Positions 22,842-34,108 of a stretch of 64,000 nt of DNA are shown here, one piece after another. Each line of letters opens with the position of its first letter. Within the stretch, counting starts at the first letter, position 1. The DNA comes from Ottelia alismoides. Lineage: Eukaryota > Streptophyta > Magnoliopsida > Alismatales > Hydrocharitaceae. The position numbers and the translations under genes are program-made. The notes under the pieces were generated by a model that had not been told where the DNA came from, made no database searches, and saw nothing but the letters and a program-made list of their open reading frames with translations. The stretch is taken from positions 434,001 to 498,000 of the forward strand of contig JAZKJV010008881.1 in assembly GCA_037367405.1 (NCBI GenBank). Direction: 5' to 3'.

Positions 22842-23070
22842 GACGGGGAAGAGGGGAGGAGGGTGTGGCTGCGGTCGGACGGGCGGCGGAGGGGGTAGAT
22901 GCATGCGGAGGGAGGGAGGAGGAAGAAGGGGAGGGTGTCGGCTAAGCTGGAAGAAGGAGGATTTTTTTAATTTTTTTCAGCCGTTGGATACAAGAGGGTT
23001 GGATTGACCCAATGATATGGTTGGGTTAAGGGAAAAATTAACGGAGGGTCATGATTGTGAGACAGAGTGA
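22842..23070. other. Right part of the Mutator-like cargo
   Basis: GC-rich purine-biased DNA continuing the cargo from the other side of the LARD insertion, then a transition to the right terminal inverted repeat. No gene is recognised. Confidence 0.6.
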
Positions 23071-23207
23071 CTACTCAGGGTTTATCATGTAATTCGCTAT
23101 TATGCAGGGTTATGATTGTTATTGCGAAATTACTCAGGGTTATGGGTGTAAATATCCCAAAAATAAATATCTCAAACAAAGTTGAACAAACGTCAAGTTC
23201 ACAAGGT

Positions 23208-23630
23208 TTAGCAATCGGACCACGACCTCTAATTTCGTCAAAATTCGACAAAATTTTGATTTCGACAGGTGCTAAAATTCAACTGAGATGGACGATATAT
23301 TAACTAGATGGGTGGTCGATAAGAGAAATGCTAACCAAAATGATCAAAATTTTGGTCAAAAATCTGACTAAAATTTCGATTTCGACGTGTCAAAATTCGA
23401 CAGAAATGTCGATATGTTAACTAGATGGGTGGTCGATAAAAGAAATGAATCGAAATGATCAAAAATTTGGTCAAAATCTGACCGAAATTTCGTTTTTGAC
23501 AAGTGTCGGCAGTCGGCCGAAATGACCGATATGTTAACTAGATGGGTGGTCGATAAAAGGAATATTAGTCGAGATGACCAAAATTTTGGTCAAAATCCGA
23601 CCAAAATTTCGTTCCGGTCGAGCTCTAATA
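23208..23630. repeat. 117-bp tandem repeat
   Basis: The phrase cgatat(a/g)ttaactagatggg recurs at 23293, 23410 and 23527, exactly 117 bp apart, with about half a unit on each side. Units also share gatcaaaattttggtcaaaatc and aaatttcg. Copies have diverged modestly. It adjoins the outer end of the Mutator-like element. Confidence 0.85.
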
Positions 23631-24240
23631 TTGTGATTGAAATTGACATTTTGGACCATGTGATATTCCAATTAGAGCGGACTTTAATTCGACCAATCAA
23701 CATTAAAACGAGTATTTATTTATCAAGTGTCGATCATTTAAAATTCAAAGATAAACATATTATATTTGCTTTGAAAAAGCATAAGTATAGACCGAAGTCG
23801 GTTTATCGAATCTCTTTTTTTTGTTCTTTTAATTTTGTATTCATCATGATCTTTTCAACCAAAAGTTGTGCGAATATATAAGCAGTGTTTATGCGCGTAT
23901 CACGGATTTATTAGCATTGATTTTTCTCTTAAAAAATCCTAAGTTAGAAATTTTCACATCTCAATCATATCACGAGTTGATGTGTTTTAGTGATCTTCGG
24001 GTACCCATGAGTAATCGAGACCCGTTCATATAACTCGGATATCCGTTATTATGATTACCCATTAGAATGGGTCGGATCGACCCGCCAAGTAGGTAATGAT
24101 GAGTCGGAGGGGATCATGATTGAACGGATGAGTACCCGCTCCATACACACCAAGAGGAGAAGCCCGTATTCAATTCAATACATAAGAAAACAAATGAAGA
24201 GTAAGCAATGCGTGGTGAGGACATTCGTATAATTAAAGTT
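23631..24240. other. Anonymous intergenic DNA
   Basis: No repeat or gene supported. A patch at about 24000-24130 holds several short cgggt/acccg phrases. Confidence 0.4.
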
Positions 24241-24267
24241 ATCGAGACGGGTCTTTCTGCAACATTC

Positions 24268-24420
24268 CCTTTCTAGGGTTTCCGCGACTTCTCCCTCGCC
24301 TATAAAACCTTTGAACTCCGCCCTACCCGTCTGGTGCGTCTCCCATCTTCCGTTCTTCTATCTCCTCGCTCGCTCTTGGTCAGTTCTAGGGTTTCCAATT
24401 TGCGCACCTTTTGTTAATTA
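24268..24420 (+). promoter_or_regulatory. Promoter-like block with telo-boxes and a TATA box
   Basis: A telo-box core (ctagggttt, complement aaaccctag) lies at 24273-24281, a TATA box (ctataaaacc) at 24300-24308, and a second ctagggttt at 24386-24394 in a pyrimidine-rich leader-like stretch. In plants this combination is characteristic of genes for ribosomal proteins, translation factors and snoRNAs. A splice-donor-like gtgagt follows at about 24512. I infer the 5' end of a host gene or snoRNA gene, but found no convincing exon downstream. Confidence 0.5.
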
Positions 24421-24449
24421 TCTGCATTTTCATCCGAATTATTTTGATT

Positions 24450-24555
24450 TGTGGAATGATGACAATCTCTCTTCTGTGCTCGAGATAGCATCTGTTCTTC
24501 GACGGATGCGATGTGAGTCACATCTATATTTTTCCACACGAGATTTCTGATCACA
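24450..24555 (+). ncRNA. Candidate box C/D snoRNA
   Basis: Box C ATGATGA (24456-24462) and box D CTGA (24547-24550) are bracketed by a potential 5-bp terminal stem, TGTGG (24450-24454) with TCACA (24551-24555), including one G-U pair. The 106-nt span is within the usual size range. Internal C' and D' boxes are poor (catctgtt near 24502 could be D'). I could not match the guide segment before box D to an rRNA site. The telo-box/TATA promoter 150 bp upstream supports the call. It could also be chance within a 5' leader. Confidence 0.4.
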
Positions 24556-24559
24556 TTTC

Positions 24560-26720
24560 GTTTTTTTTCAAGATCGCGTGTCCTTATTTACTTCAAAATC
24601 CTTTTTTAGAAGCAGGAAGCTTTGGGTGGAGGGTTTTGCCTACGCGTTCTTCCTTTTTTATGTAGTCTATGTGTTTTGATATTTATATTTATTTATTTTT
24701 ATAAATTAATAGCGTTGTTGTACATATTTTTAAATACAATAAAACCTGTTCTTTTTCTCCGAATAAGAACATGGTATTATTGACTGTGTTTATGATTATC
24801 AAGCTTCTTATAAAATCCATTTTCTATACTATATAAAAATGCATGTCATAACTATATGTTTTGCTCATAAAAGATTTTAAAGCTCGTGTCTCTTATTGCC
24901 ATATCAATTGAAATTGAAGAATCTGCCATTTTGGGGTTGGATGGCTAAAGCATGATTTGACTGTAATGTGATGATTTATTTCAGATGTCTCTTGTGTATG
25001 CATTTGTGAGTACATGTGTGAATGTGCATGTTTTTAAACCGCAGCATAGACTAAACTTAAGGTTTGATCATGTTGAATCATTCTATCAAAATGATTCAAT
25101 TGAATGATGTCATTATTTGTAATAATGGGATTAAATGGAACCATTAAGGTAAAATGGTTGAACTGTCTAATCAAAATAAAATTTATCAAAACATATATAA
25201 AATAAATATCCTTTCAAATAGATATAAAATACATTTTCAACTAAATAGTATGTGTTTTCTTTTCACATCCAAAATCATATCTTATGATGTAAATCTGGGT
25301 TCAATGGGGTTGTCTTTATTCTTTTTTTTATCGTTTTTCAAAAACAAAGTTATGTGTTTTCATTATTATATCTCTCTAATATATCATTTCAATTTCTATC
25401 AGAGATAGAGACTCATTCCCTTCATCTAGAACAGGTCGATTACAACTATTCTAAAATTGTTAAAATCATTTGTTTTAAATGGAAGGCATATGAGTCTCAA
25501 TTTCTAATGAAAATGGAATGACATTTTAGAGGATATAGTGATAAAAATATATGATTTTTTTTAAATGTCAGGAAATGGGTAAGCCTCATTTTTTCTTATA
25601 AATATGTACCATGTTTTAACAAATTACTCTATAGAGTAGCAATATTTTAATTATATATAAAGTTCATTTAATTCATGAACTTGTGATAGTTCTTTGGTTT
25701 GTAAAGGTCATGAGAAACTTCAAGCCTCGCTTTATTTTTGAATAAATTCAATCTAAATTACTACAAATTGGTTTGAATGGAGGTAAATTGGGTTGGAAAC
25801 ATCAATTAAATCTGAGATTTGACCCAGTGTTGGTCTTTCCAACCATCTCAGTTCTGGTTTGGTTCACTGGTCGGTGCGGTCGGCCTTCTGGTCTGGTTAT
25901 TTAAAGGTAGAGCTTATGCCCAATTTATGCCTATATTCGAACTACTAGTATGATTATTTAAAACCTTGTTAGTTAAATATTGATACCATCTCCACATGCA
26001 TGTATGTTTGTAGAGAAAAAAGAAAATGTGTCCATGGTTACACAAATCTATTTGTAACCATGTATAATCAATATCTAGGAACATAATCCTATAAATATGT
26101 ATGTTCTCGTTGGTGAAAAAATATAAAAAAAATTTATTAATATATATATATATATATATATCAAATTCAAAGATCTTGATTTATACTATAAAATGAAGAC
26201 TTCTTAGAATTTCAGGTCATTTGTAGTTCAATAACCCATCTATCAAGTAATGTTGGATTCATTTCGTGAGAGTTGTTGATGGTTTATATTTGTATGATCG
26301 TGTTCACATTAGATCTTAGATATTTAAAATACATGCATACCTTATACTCATGTAAAAGTGAAATTTTTACAAATCGAATTTGAGCTAACTTATTTATTTG
26401 TGTTAATATTGTTTATATAAACAAATCTAACCTTATGTTCAATTTTTGTTTAATTTATTTTCTAACTGAATATTAAATAGATTTCAATGAATTGAAAGTA
26501 TTGCTCAACTTTCCTTAATTCTCGTTATGTATGATTAGTATCATTTTTTAAATTTAAGATTAGTGTCAATATGCTAATCTGATTATCAAAGCATTTCGAT
26601 GATCACCAATTGCTCTATGCCATTGTCAGTTATTTAACACTTTCAAACTTTTATTAAGAATCACAAGCATGCCTAATGCTTAAGATATCATTTACTAATA
26701 TTATGACCTTGGAGGACTGT
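24560..26720. other. Anonymous A/T-rich DNA with a (TA)n tract
   Basis: No gene or repeat family recognised over about 2.1 kb. A (TA)n microsatellite lies at about 26139-26161. If the upstream promoter belongs to a protein gene, this would have to be intron, but I see no conserved exon. Confidence 0.45.
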
Positions 26721-26868
26721 GATCCTATGAGATGAGATTTTGTGAGATGGTGAGATGAGAGATTCTGGACCACTAGTTTTTGCCTTCTCTCTCCTCCTGG
26801 CTTTCTCTCTCCTGGTTGAAACTAGGTTCAGAATCTCCCATCTCACCAAAATCTCATCTCATATGATC
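26721..26868. mobile_element. Short foldback MITE
   Basis: 148 bp. The left end (gatcctatgagatgagatttt ... agagattctgg) is the imperfect reverse complement of the right end (cagaatctccc ... aaaatctcatctcatatgatc). No coding capacity, and no clear target duplication, so the superfamily is unknown. Confidence 0.65.
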
Positions 26869-26894
26869 GGCCCTCATATTAGAAGGCATCTGAT

Positions 26895-27418
26895 ACTCAT
26901 GCTGAAAAAAGGTTTGTTTTTAAAAAGAAATGTTGTGTTGAAGACAATTTGCTATTAGAAGATTTAAATCCGGATCTCCATGCAAGTAGAGAACATATCT
27001 ATGATGGCATGTTCAAGAAGAAGCCTAGAGATATAAAAGATCGGATGGATGGTTTTCAATGTTAAAGGAGAATGAGGTGAAGGAGAATGAATTTGATTTT
27101 GTGGATATTTACCCCTCCTTTGATTCGAAGCTACTAAAAGTGCGAAAGAAGCAAATTGAAGCCTCTAATGTTGTGGGATTCAATAAGTCAAAAAAGGCAA
27201 AAACAATACCTCATGATTTCTGGGTTGGTGATGATAGGAGATTAGAGTTTGGGATTCTGTTAAAAAGCTTAACAAGCCAAATAAGTTTTCAATCTTATGC
27301 TCAGGGTGGACAAAAGAAGAAAACACATAATTCAAGAGGAAGCTGTCTAGAGGAACAAAGAAGATGCATATCTGGAGTGAATGGAATTGACTCTCAAGAA
27401 ATTTCAAGCAATGACTAA
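26895..27418 (+). pseudogene. Unidentified coding remnant
   Basis: From about 26900 an open frame shows EDNLLLEDLNPDLHASREH and GMFKKKPRDIKDRMDGF, stops near 27058, and after a frameshift continues at 27059-27418 (119 codons: VKENEFDFVDIYPSFDSK, then PHDFWVGDDRRLEFGILLK). The composition is protein-like and lysine-rich. An aataaaa signal follows at about 27625. I do not recognise the family. The single frameshift suggests a pseudogene fragment or the last exon of a damaged gene. Confidence 0.35.
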
Positions 27419-27439
27419 AAGGGAAATGGAGACTCATTC

Positions 27440-28506
27440 CAATTCCCCTTGCAATAGAAAATATTTCTATTTCTTAGATTAAGCCCTTCCTTTTTAGTCA
27501 TCTTTCTAAGACCATGTAGGCCATTGCTTTCATTCTACTTAGGGCTATGTAGGCTATGGTCTTGTTGGCCACCTTTGGTAAGAAGGAATTGTCCTTTATA
27601 ACCTTATGTAAATATCTTTTTTCATAATAAAAGGGGATATCCAGACCCAGAAATCTCCAGGCTTATTATTAGAAAAGACCCAAAATCAATCATCTTTAAT
27701 CAAGTGATGCTCAATACGAGTACATTTTTCAAAAATAAAAATGTGTGGTCTTTAGTGAAAAAAATCTCATTCCCGATTAATTCCACCCACTAGCTGTTGA
27801 GTAGGGATCCACACGGATCGGATAAAATAAGGTTGTAAACTCTATTGAACTATTCTCTTCTCAGTTCTCTTTCCCTCTCTTGATCCCCAATACTCCGCTC
27901 CTAGATGCCTCTCCATCTCATTCCATTTCGACGTCGCCCCCTTCTACACAGTGTTGTCACTCTCCAACATAACATCAGCATTCTTCCCTCGCGATGGCGT
28001 CATCCTTCCTAGTTATGTCGTTGGATGTCTCATACAATGTTGTCTCCCTTCCACGTGAAACCGTCTGCCTTAACGATGCCGTCACTCGTCTGATCTATGC
28101 TAAAAGAAAATAGATTTATGACAACTGTTTGGTACGTCTGTTTGTTATTCTTAAACATTTTGCATCTTACCCTTCGTTTGTTCGAGCTTGTAACTTTATC
28201 CCAAGGATGAAGCTGAATTAATTATTTCATCTAAGAATTAATATTCACATGTATTATATCCATCTAAGAATTAAAAGACGTTAGTTGAATTCTTTTCCAT
28301 TTTAAATTCATGTACATATTTGATCCATATTTTTCAAAAAAAATCCATATTTGAATGCAGGTATAAGATGTCATATAAGGTCCACTTTAAGTCCATTTTA
28401 AATTAGATGTATTATACCCAAATTATAGGTTATATTTAAGTGGGAATTTTCTTAGATACTCAATCAAGTATGATTGTTTAAGGATCCTCATTTGTTAATG
28501 GTAGGG
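27440..28506. other. Anonymous DNA
   Basis: No supported feature. A C/T-rich patch at about 27840-28080 looks exon-like in composition but has no long frame or recognisable domain. Confidence 0.4.
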
Positions 28507-29150
28507 TAATGAATATGTGATTGATCGCTCTAATTAGATAAAAATAGAGCTTATCCTGAGAATTTAGGATCATTTACATCTTAACTTCATATTAACTTTC
28601 ATGCACTCATAATTAATTTGCACAAATTATCATTCATTCATGCATTCATAATTATCTTCATATTTTCACCTAAATTCATGCATTTTAAATTAATCCATGC
28701 TAACTCTAATTGACATAAAACCAATTTCATTGTGTACATATCACTAATCTTAATCCATGAAAAATCCTAAAATATACTAACTTATACATATGCAAAATAA
28801 GCTCAAACCCTAATTTCAGATTAGACATACTAAAACGATGACGTCTTTCTCATACAATGTCTGATTTCACTCTACTCACTTTCAAAGTAATATACATTCA
28901 AATACCTTCAAAATAAGATCAATTTCATAAAATCAGAGCTCATTTGTGAAAGTTGGGTTTTGGACCTCTTTTGCGCATTGTACATTTTTTCTGATTTTGA
29001 TCTATCATTTCATGTACATATTTCATTCATTCTAACTATTTTCTCTTTCATTTCTCTAATTTATTCATCGTTTTAATAAATCATATAAAAACCAAAATCC
29101 AACAAAATCAGAAAAGCAATGAAAAAGGACAAATTCTAACTTGACCTTAT
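28507..29150 (+). repeat. Old Athila-type LTR fragment
   Basis: Its start (taatgaatatgtgattgatcgctct...aaaaatagagctt) matches the LTR start of Athila element 3 at 45153 (tgatgaatccgtgattcatcactct...), and the match continues with indels to ccaacaaaatcagaaaagc near 29120. It is an older, plus-strand U3 fragment. Athila element 1 inserted just beyond it. Confidence 0.7.
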
Positions 29151-29199
29151 TCACCCAATCCACTTGTACGTAATTAACTTCCCTAAAGATGATGCACAT

Positions 29200-32163
29200 T
29201 GACGAGTCGCTAAATACGATTTTTAATTTGGTCACATTGTAATACGTGTACTTAGCGATTCTATCAGAACCGAGAGAAGGATCTCCGTGAAGAGTGTCTC
29301 GGCTTTAATTTATATCCCGGGCAAGTCCGGGGTAGAACCAGGGAGGCAAAGGAACAACTTGGGTTTAATTCGAAAGTTTAGATCTAGATTTCCGATGCGG
29401 TATTTTTTATATTTTTTATGCAACAAGAATGCAAATGCAAATGAATCAAGACACTAAGAAATCATACAATAGGCCAAAGTAATTTAATGTCAAAAATAGT
29501 CCAATTTAGCCAAAATATATTTTTTCTAGAGTCCTAATCCAGAGATGAATGCAAGGTATTTTTTTTGGAATTTTATGGGTTAAAATGCAACAATGAAAAA
29601 TGCACACTTTTTATGAGTTTTTTCACAATTTATCACACAAACAGTAAGTAAAAATTATGAAAAAAATACTGGAACTAAAACATGATGCAAGGAGACTACA
29701 GTAATATTTTTGGAATTTTTTGACAATATATGAATTTTTTTATGGATTTTTAGTGAAAACAGAGTGGCAATGAGTAAATAATTTCTAGTAAATCCACATT
29801 GTCAAATTAATCAGAGTGAGAATTATCTCAAAAAGATATTTAGATAAGTAATCCAGGAGAGTTGAAATTTCGCAAAAAACGATAAACGTGGATTTAATTA
29901 AAAATCAAATACACTCTACAATTTATTTCAGGCACAAGACAACTCTGATGGACGTGAAATTTGGACTGTAACTTTATCACATTTCAAGGCATCATTCCTA
30001 ATTTTTTTGGATTTTTTAGAGCAATTGTCAGTTAGATATGAAATTAAGTGCTCAAAATGGGTAAAATATACAATAATTCATTTGAACATTTTTAATTAAT
30101 TTTCTAAATATCAGAAAAATATAAATAAATAACCATGTAGTAGAGAACTAGTTGCTCAACATAAAGGTATTTTTCTTTGAATCAAATGAAGCAAGTTGGA
30201 TGTCCAAATTAATAAGGAAACACAGGGGTGTTTGTGTTAACTCAGAAATTGAAAATAACCAACACAAATATGTACAAGGATGTTTTTGTAGTTACAGAAA
30301 CTTTGAAGGAAAATTTTGCAATATTTACAAAAAAGAGAGAAGACCTTCTTCCTCTTGCTGGACGATGGTAGAGGAACCCAACAAGCCGAGGCGGGCGGCC
30401 GCGCCGCACCAACGCGCGGAGGGGCGGCGAGGAGCGCAGAGGGGCAGCGGTTGGTCGGCGGAGGGCTGGTGAGGGGCGGCGCTGGAGAGCTGCGGAGGAA
30501 GGAGGCGGGGAAGAGGGCGGCCACCTGCGGGTGGCTGCGTAGGGCGACTCATCCGCGCACTGCCGCGAGGCGGAGGGGCGGCGAGGAGCGCACGCGCAGA
30601 CGGCGCGGCGGCCGCGCGAGGGAACTGCGGGGGGGGGGGGGGGGGGTGCTGCGGCGGCGCCACCCGTGGAGGAAGGGGGAGGGGCGGCGGGCGGCTGCTG
30701 CTTCCTGCAAAAAATTTTTAATTTTCTTTTTCTTTTTTAATTTTTTTGTTTTCTGCTGTTATATTTTGGTGTAATAGAAACCTTTTTTGTTTTAATTTTT
30801 TTAATTTTTTATATTTTCAAAAAGAAAATAAGTGTACATATAAAAGGGGGAACTGGTAAATGGTGGAGATTGGGTGATATAGTGATATATAAAAATGGCG
30901 GTGACAAAACAAAGGACACAATATTAGATAAGATAAAATAACGAGGGAAATGAAGCGGAATACTTACATGAAGTTCGCCGGATTTGCGGAGCAGCTACGC
31001 TGGACTCCTGTCGTCGTCTCGATCCGATTAGCGAAATAAAATCGAAGAGGCTGAGCGAGCTCGATGGGGAACTCGTGACGCGAAGCGGAGCTCCGCGGAT
31101 TTCACCTAAAGGAGGTCGTCACTTGAGGAAGATGTCTCGCTGCTGTCACCAACAAAACACTCCAAACTCTCTCCCTTTTCTATTAGAATGGCGGATGGGG
31201 AAAAATGAGGATGTACATATGAATATAAAGAGAAGAAGAATGGGAGTTAGAAAGATGGTGGAGTTGAATGGGAGGTTAAAAAAAATGGTGGAGTGGAATG
31301 GAGGTTAGATGAAGACTTGGTGGTTAATGGAGGAAAATGGAAGTTATTGTAGACAATGGGAAAAAATAAATAAATAAATAATGATATAAAGTATGCTACT
31401 TTAAATACAACAAAAATAAAAAGGGAAAAATAGTGGTGAATTTACAAGTAAATACATACAACATGTACATTTTTTTGTTTGCTTTTCTAATATGTATTTT
31501 TTGTCTTTTTAATAGTAGCTATGTACAATAGGAAAATACAATAAAATACTACAATCAAAATACAACACCACAATGATTTTTTTGGATTTTTAGTTAAGAA
31601 AGATAAAATAAAAAATGACTAAAGAAAGAATATATACATAATGTACAATGTACATCTAGGTCCCAAAACCCAACTTTTGCAAACGAGCTCCGATTTTAAT
31701 GAAACCACTTCCGTTGGATAGATAATTTTCTAACTTGAACTTTAAAAGTGAGTTTGGTGAATTTAGAGTTCATACGGAGCGGGAATTCAGCTTGGAAGTT
31801 GGACTTTACGGCTTTTTCTCTTTGGGATCTAGGAGCATTTATTTGAGGTAAAACTTATTTTGTATTTTTGTATTTTTATATACATTTTTATAAACAAGTT
31901 AGAAAAGAATTAGGCAAAAAAGAGTTGAAATGAAATTATTAAATATACATGAAGTTTTAGGCTATTTACATGTATAAAACTCCTGCGATTTTGCGGCTTT
32001 TTATTGTTAATTTATTTTGTACAATCTAATATACAATAATTAGTGTATTTTATTTACAAGAGTCATTTTGTTAATTTATGGATTTTATGGATATTTTTCT
32101 GAGATTTTACTCGGGGATTTTGCTAAGATCAAGATATTGAGATGATGAATCGTGGATTCATCA
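29200..32163 (-). repeat. 3' LTR of Athila element 1
   Basis: 2,964 bp, starts tgacgagtcgc and ends ggattcatca. It carries a GC-rich block (about 30370-30710) with an uninterrupted run of about 20 G at 30628-30647; the other LTR has only about 9 G at the same place. Frames in the GC-rich block on either strand are compositional. Confidence 0.93.
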
Positions 32164-34108
32164 CCCCCCTATACTTAAACTTTGCTAGTCCTCGAGCAAA
32201 TAAAGAATGAATAAGTTGGGTTAACCCCTGACTGTGCATGTGAATATAAGACTTGATCCGTTCAAGAACTCTCGGTTTTAAAGATCCTAAAATTCTAAGT
32301 TGAACCAAGCTCTAGTCAAAAGGTACCCAATTTCCCTAATCATTAGACTCTCTCTGTATACATATATAGTAGGATATGATATTAAGTGTTGACTGCAGTT
32401 ACAAGAGTAGAGTCGCAACGTCACCCAAGGTTCTAATCCAAGAGACTCTCGTAAGGACCCGATCCTCAACACTAGGGAATAAAACATTTCTTGCATCCAA
32501 TCCACCGTCTCTTTAGTTGTCAGACTTGAAAGTGTAGATGGAAGGCCAGTTGATGGAGGGTATAGGATTGTGTCATTTCTTCTCTCCCTCTCATTGGAAC
32601 AAGGATCCTCTCAAGTGCCTTATTACGCAACGCATTTTTTTGGTGTTGATCAGTGCGTCCGTCAAGAGAAGTTGGAGCCGTCTGCACTTGTTTTCCTGGG
32701 AGTACACCGGGGTGTGCCTTTTTTTGAGTACCTATCATACCTTCTACACCCAGACTTGTAGCATTTACGATGCAGAGCCCTTTTTTGGTGCAAGCCCGAC
32801 TCCTGGTCCTAATAGCGATGGTCCAAGTGGACACTTTGAAATGGTTGGGAGCGCTCGCCTTTGGTGGAAGCTCTTTTGATAATTGACTTTGTGGAATGAG
32901 AGCTTTTCTTTGACATTTCATTGCTTTGTAGTATTTGTGGCTAGCTCCACTGCTTTTACCAAGAGTTGGCGCACACTGATCAACAATTTTTTTATTTTAT
33001 CACACCCTGGCACATAGGTAAATGTCAAGAGATAGTACAAGAACCATGTTCTCATACTGGCTAAATGTGCTGACACTCAGGTTTCATGAAACCTTCATTG
33101 ATTTTATCCCATCCTCGAGCATCATCAAATCAAGTCCAAACTCAAATCCCTCATCCTAGTTCCTCAAGTGAAATTTCAACTCATCTCATCATAACTGCAG
33201 TCGTGTACGTGAGGTGCTAATCATATTCTTTAAGGTAGAGACTAAGCATGCAATATAGCATACAAATCTTTTCAAACTAGGGAAATGTGAAGTAATTAAG
33301 TCCAAGGACCCTAATGACTAAGGCTGGTTAACTCAAAATATCAAGACCTCATAAACCAAGTGTTCTTGAACATCACTAGTCTTGTGTGAAAGTGAATTGT
33401 GTCAGGGATAAACCAACTTATTAGTTAATGTTTTTTTTAGTTTTAGTTTTTTATATGATTGATTTTTTTAAGTTCTTTTTTTAAAAAAAGTTTTTTTTCA
33501 AAAAGTTTTTTTAGGGAAAAGTTTTTTTTTCACAAAGTTTTTTTTTTACAAACAAAGGCAAAGAAGTTTTTTTGAATAAATAAGAAAAAAGAGTTTTTTT
33601 GAACTTTTTTTTATCCACCCCATAATTATTGTATAATATATACAAAAATACATGAAAGTACGAGGTATGGGTAAAGTATATATGTAATATATACATGCCC
33701 CCCTATACTTAGCTTGTGCTATGTCCTCATGGCACTAGGTGACAAAAAACCATAGCTCGTACTAAGTATAAGTGGGTGAAAAGAATAGAAGTGAAAGAAA
33801 AATAAAATGTGGATAATACACAACGGGCATCAGTCCCCCTATACTTAGGCTCTGGTCAGCCTAAGTATTGGAAAGAACACAAGAATGGAAGACCGATGAG
33901 AATGGGAAATAATATACAAAAAGAAAATAAAAAGAAGAGAAGGAGCAAATCGGGTCCACTCACCCCCCTATACTTAGGATCTAGTCATCCTAAGTATAGC
34001 CACAAAATGAAAATGATACGGAACTGGGGCGAGTGATGCGAATCATGAGGGAGGGAGGTGAATAAAGGAAGGAAAATATGTACAAGGAGGAGGAAGAATA
34101 TACAAGGA
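32164..34108 (-). other. 3' non-coding region of Athila element 1 with PPT-hairpin modules
   Basis: No gene. The LTR-proximal polypurine tract is plus-strand cccccctatactta at 32164-32177. Three more copies of the same motif occur, each leading into a hairpin: 33706-33770 (long, imperfect), 33835-33868 (arms atacttaggct / agcctaagtat) and 33962-33999 (arms ctatacttaggat / atcctaagtatag). The same modules occur in Athila element 2. Homopolymer T runs lie at 33430-33610. Confidence 0.75.

Larger units (their letters stand above)
11323..23158. mobile_element. Mutator-like (Pack-MULE-like) element, split by an LTR element
   Basis: Terminal inverted repeats of about 88 bp lie at 11323-11410 and 23071-23158, both beginning gggatattta(a/c)acccataaccc, with few mismatches. 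The flanks share aaaaataa directly against both ends, consistent with an 8-9-bp target duplication. Removing the 10.64-kb LTR element and one 5-bp duplication leaves about 1.19 kb. There is no transposase. The cargo is GC-rich low-complexity DNA, which fits a Pack-MULE that captured GC-rich host sequence, though I cannot identify a parent gene. Each TIR contains three spaced ataaaccctg/ataaccctg motifs. Confidence 0.8.

Noticed and set aside
27840..28100. Exon of a host gene
   Set aside because: The composition is exon-like, but there is no sustained frame, splice context or recognisable peptide.
30316..30774. Arg/Gly-rich and Pro-rich frames in the Athila 1 LTRs (also 38655-39353)
   Set aside because: Compositional frames in a GC-rich LTR block, present on both strands and interrupted by homopolymer differences between the LTRs.
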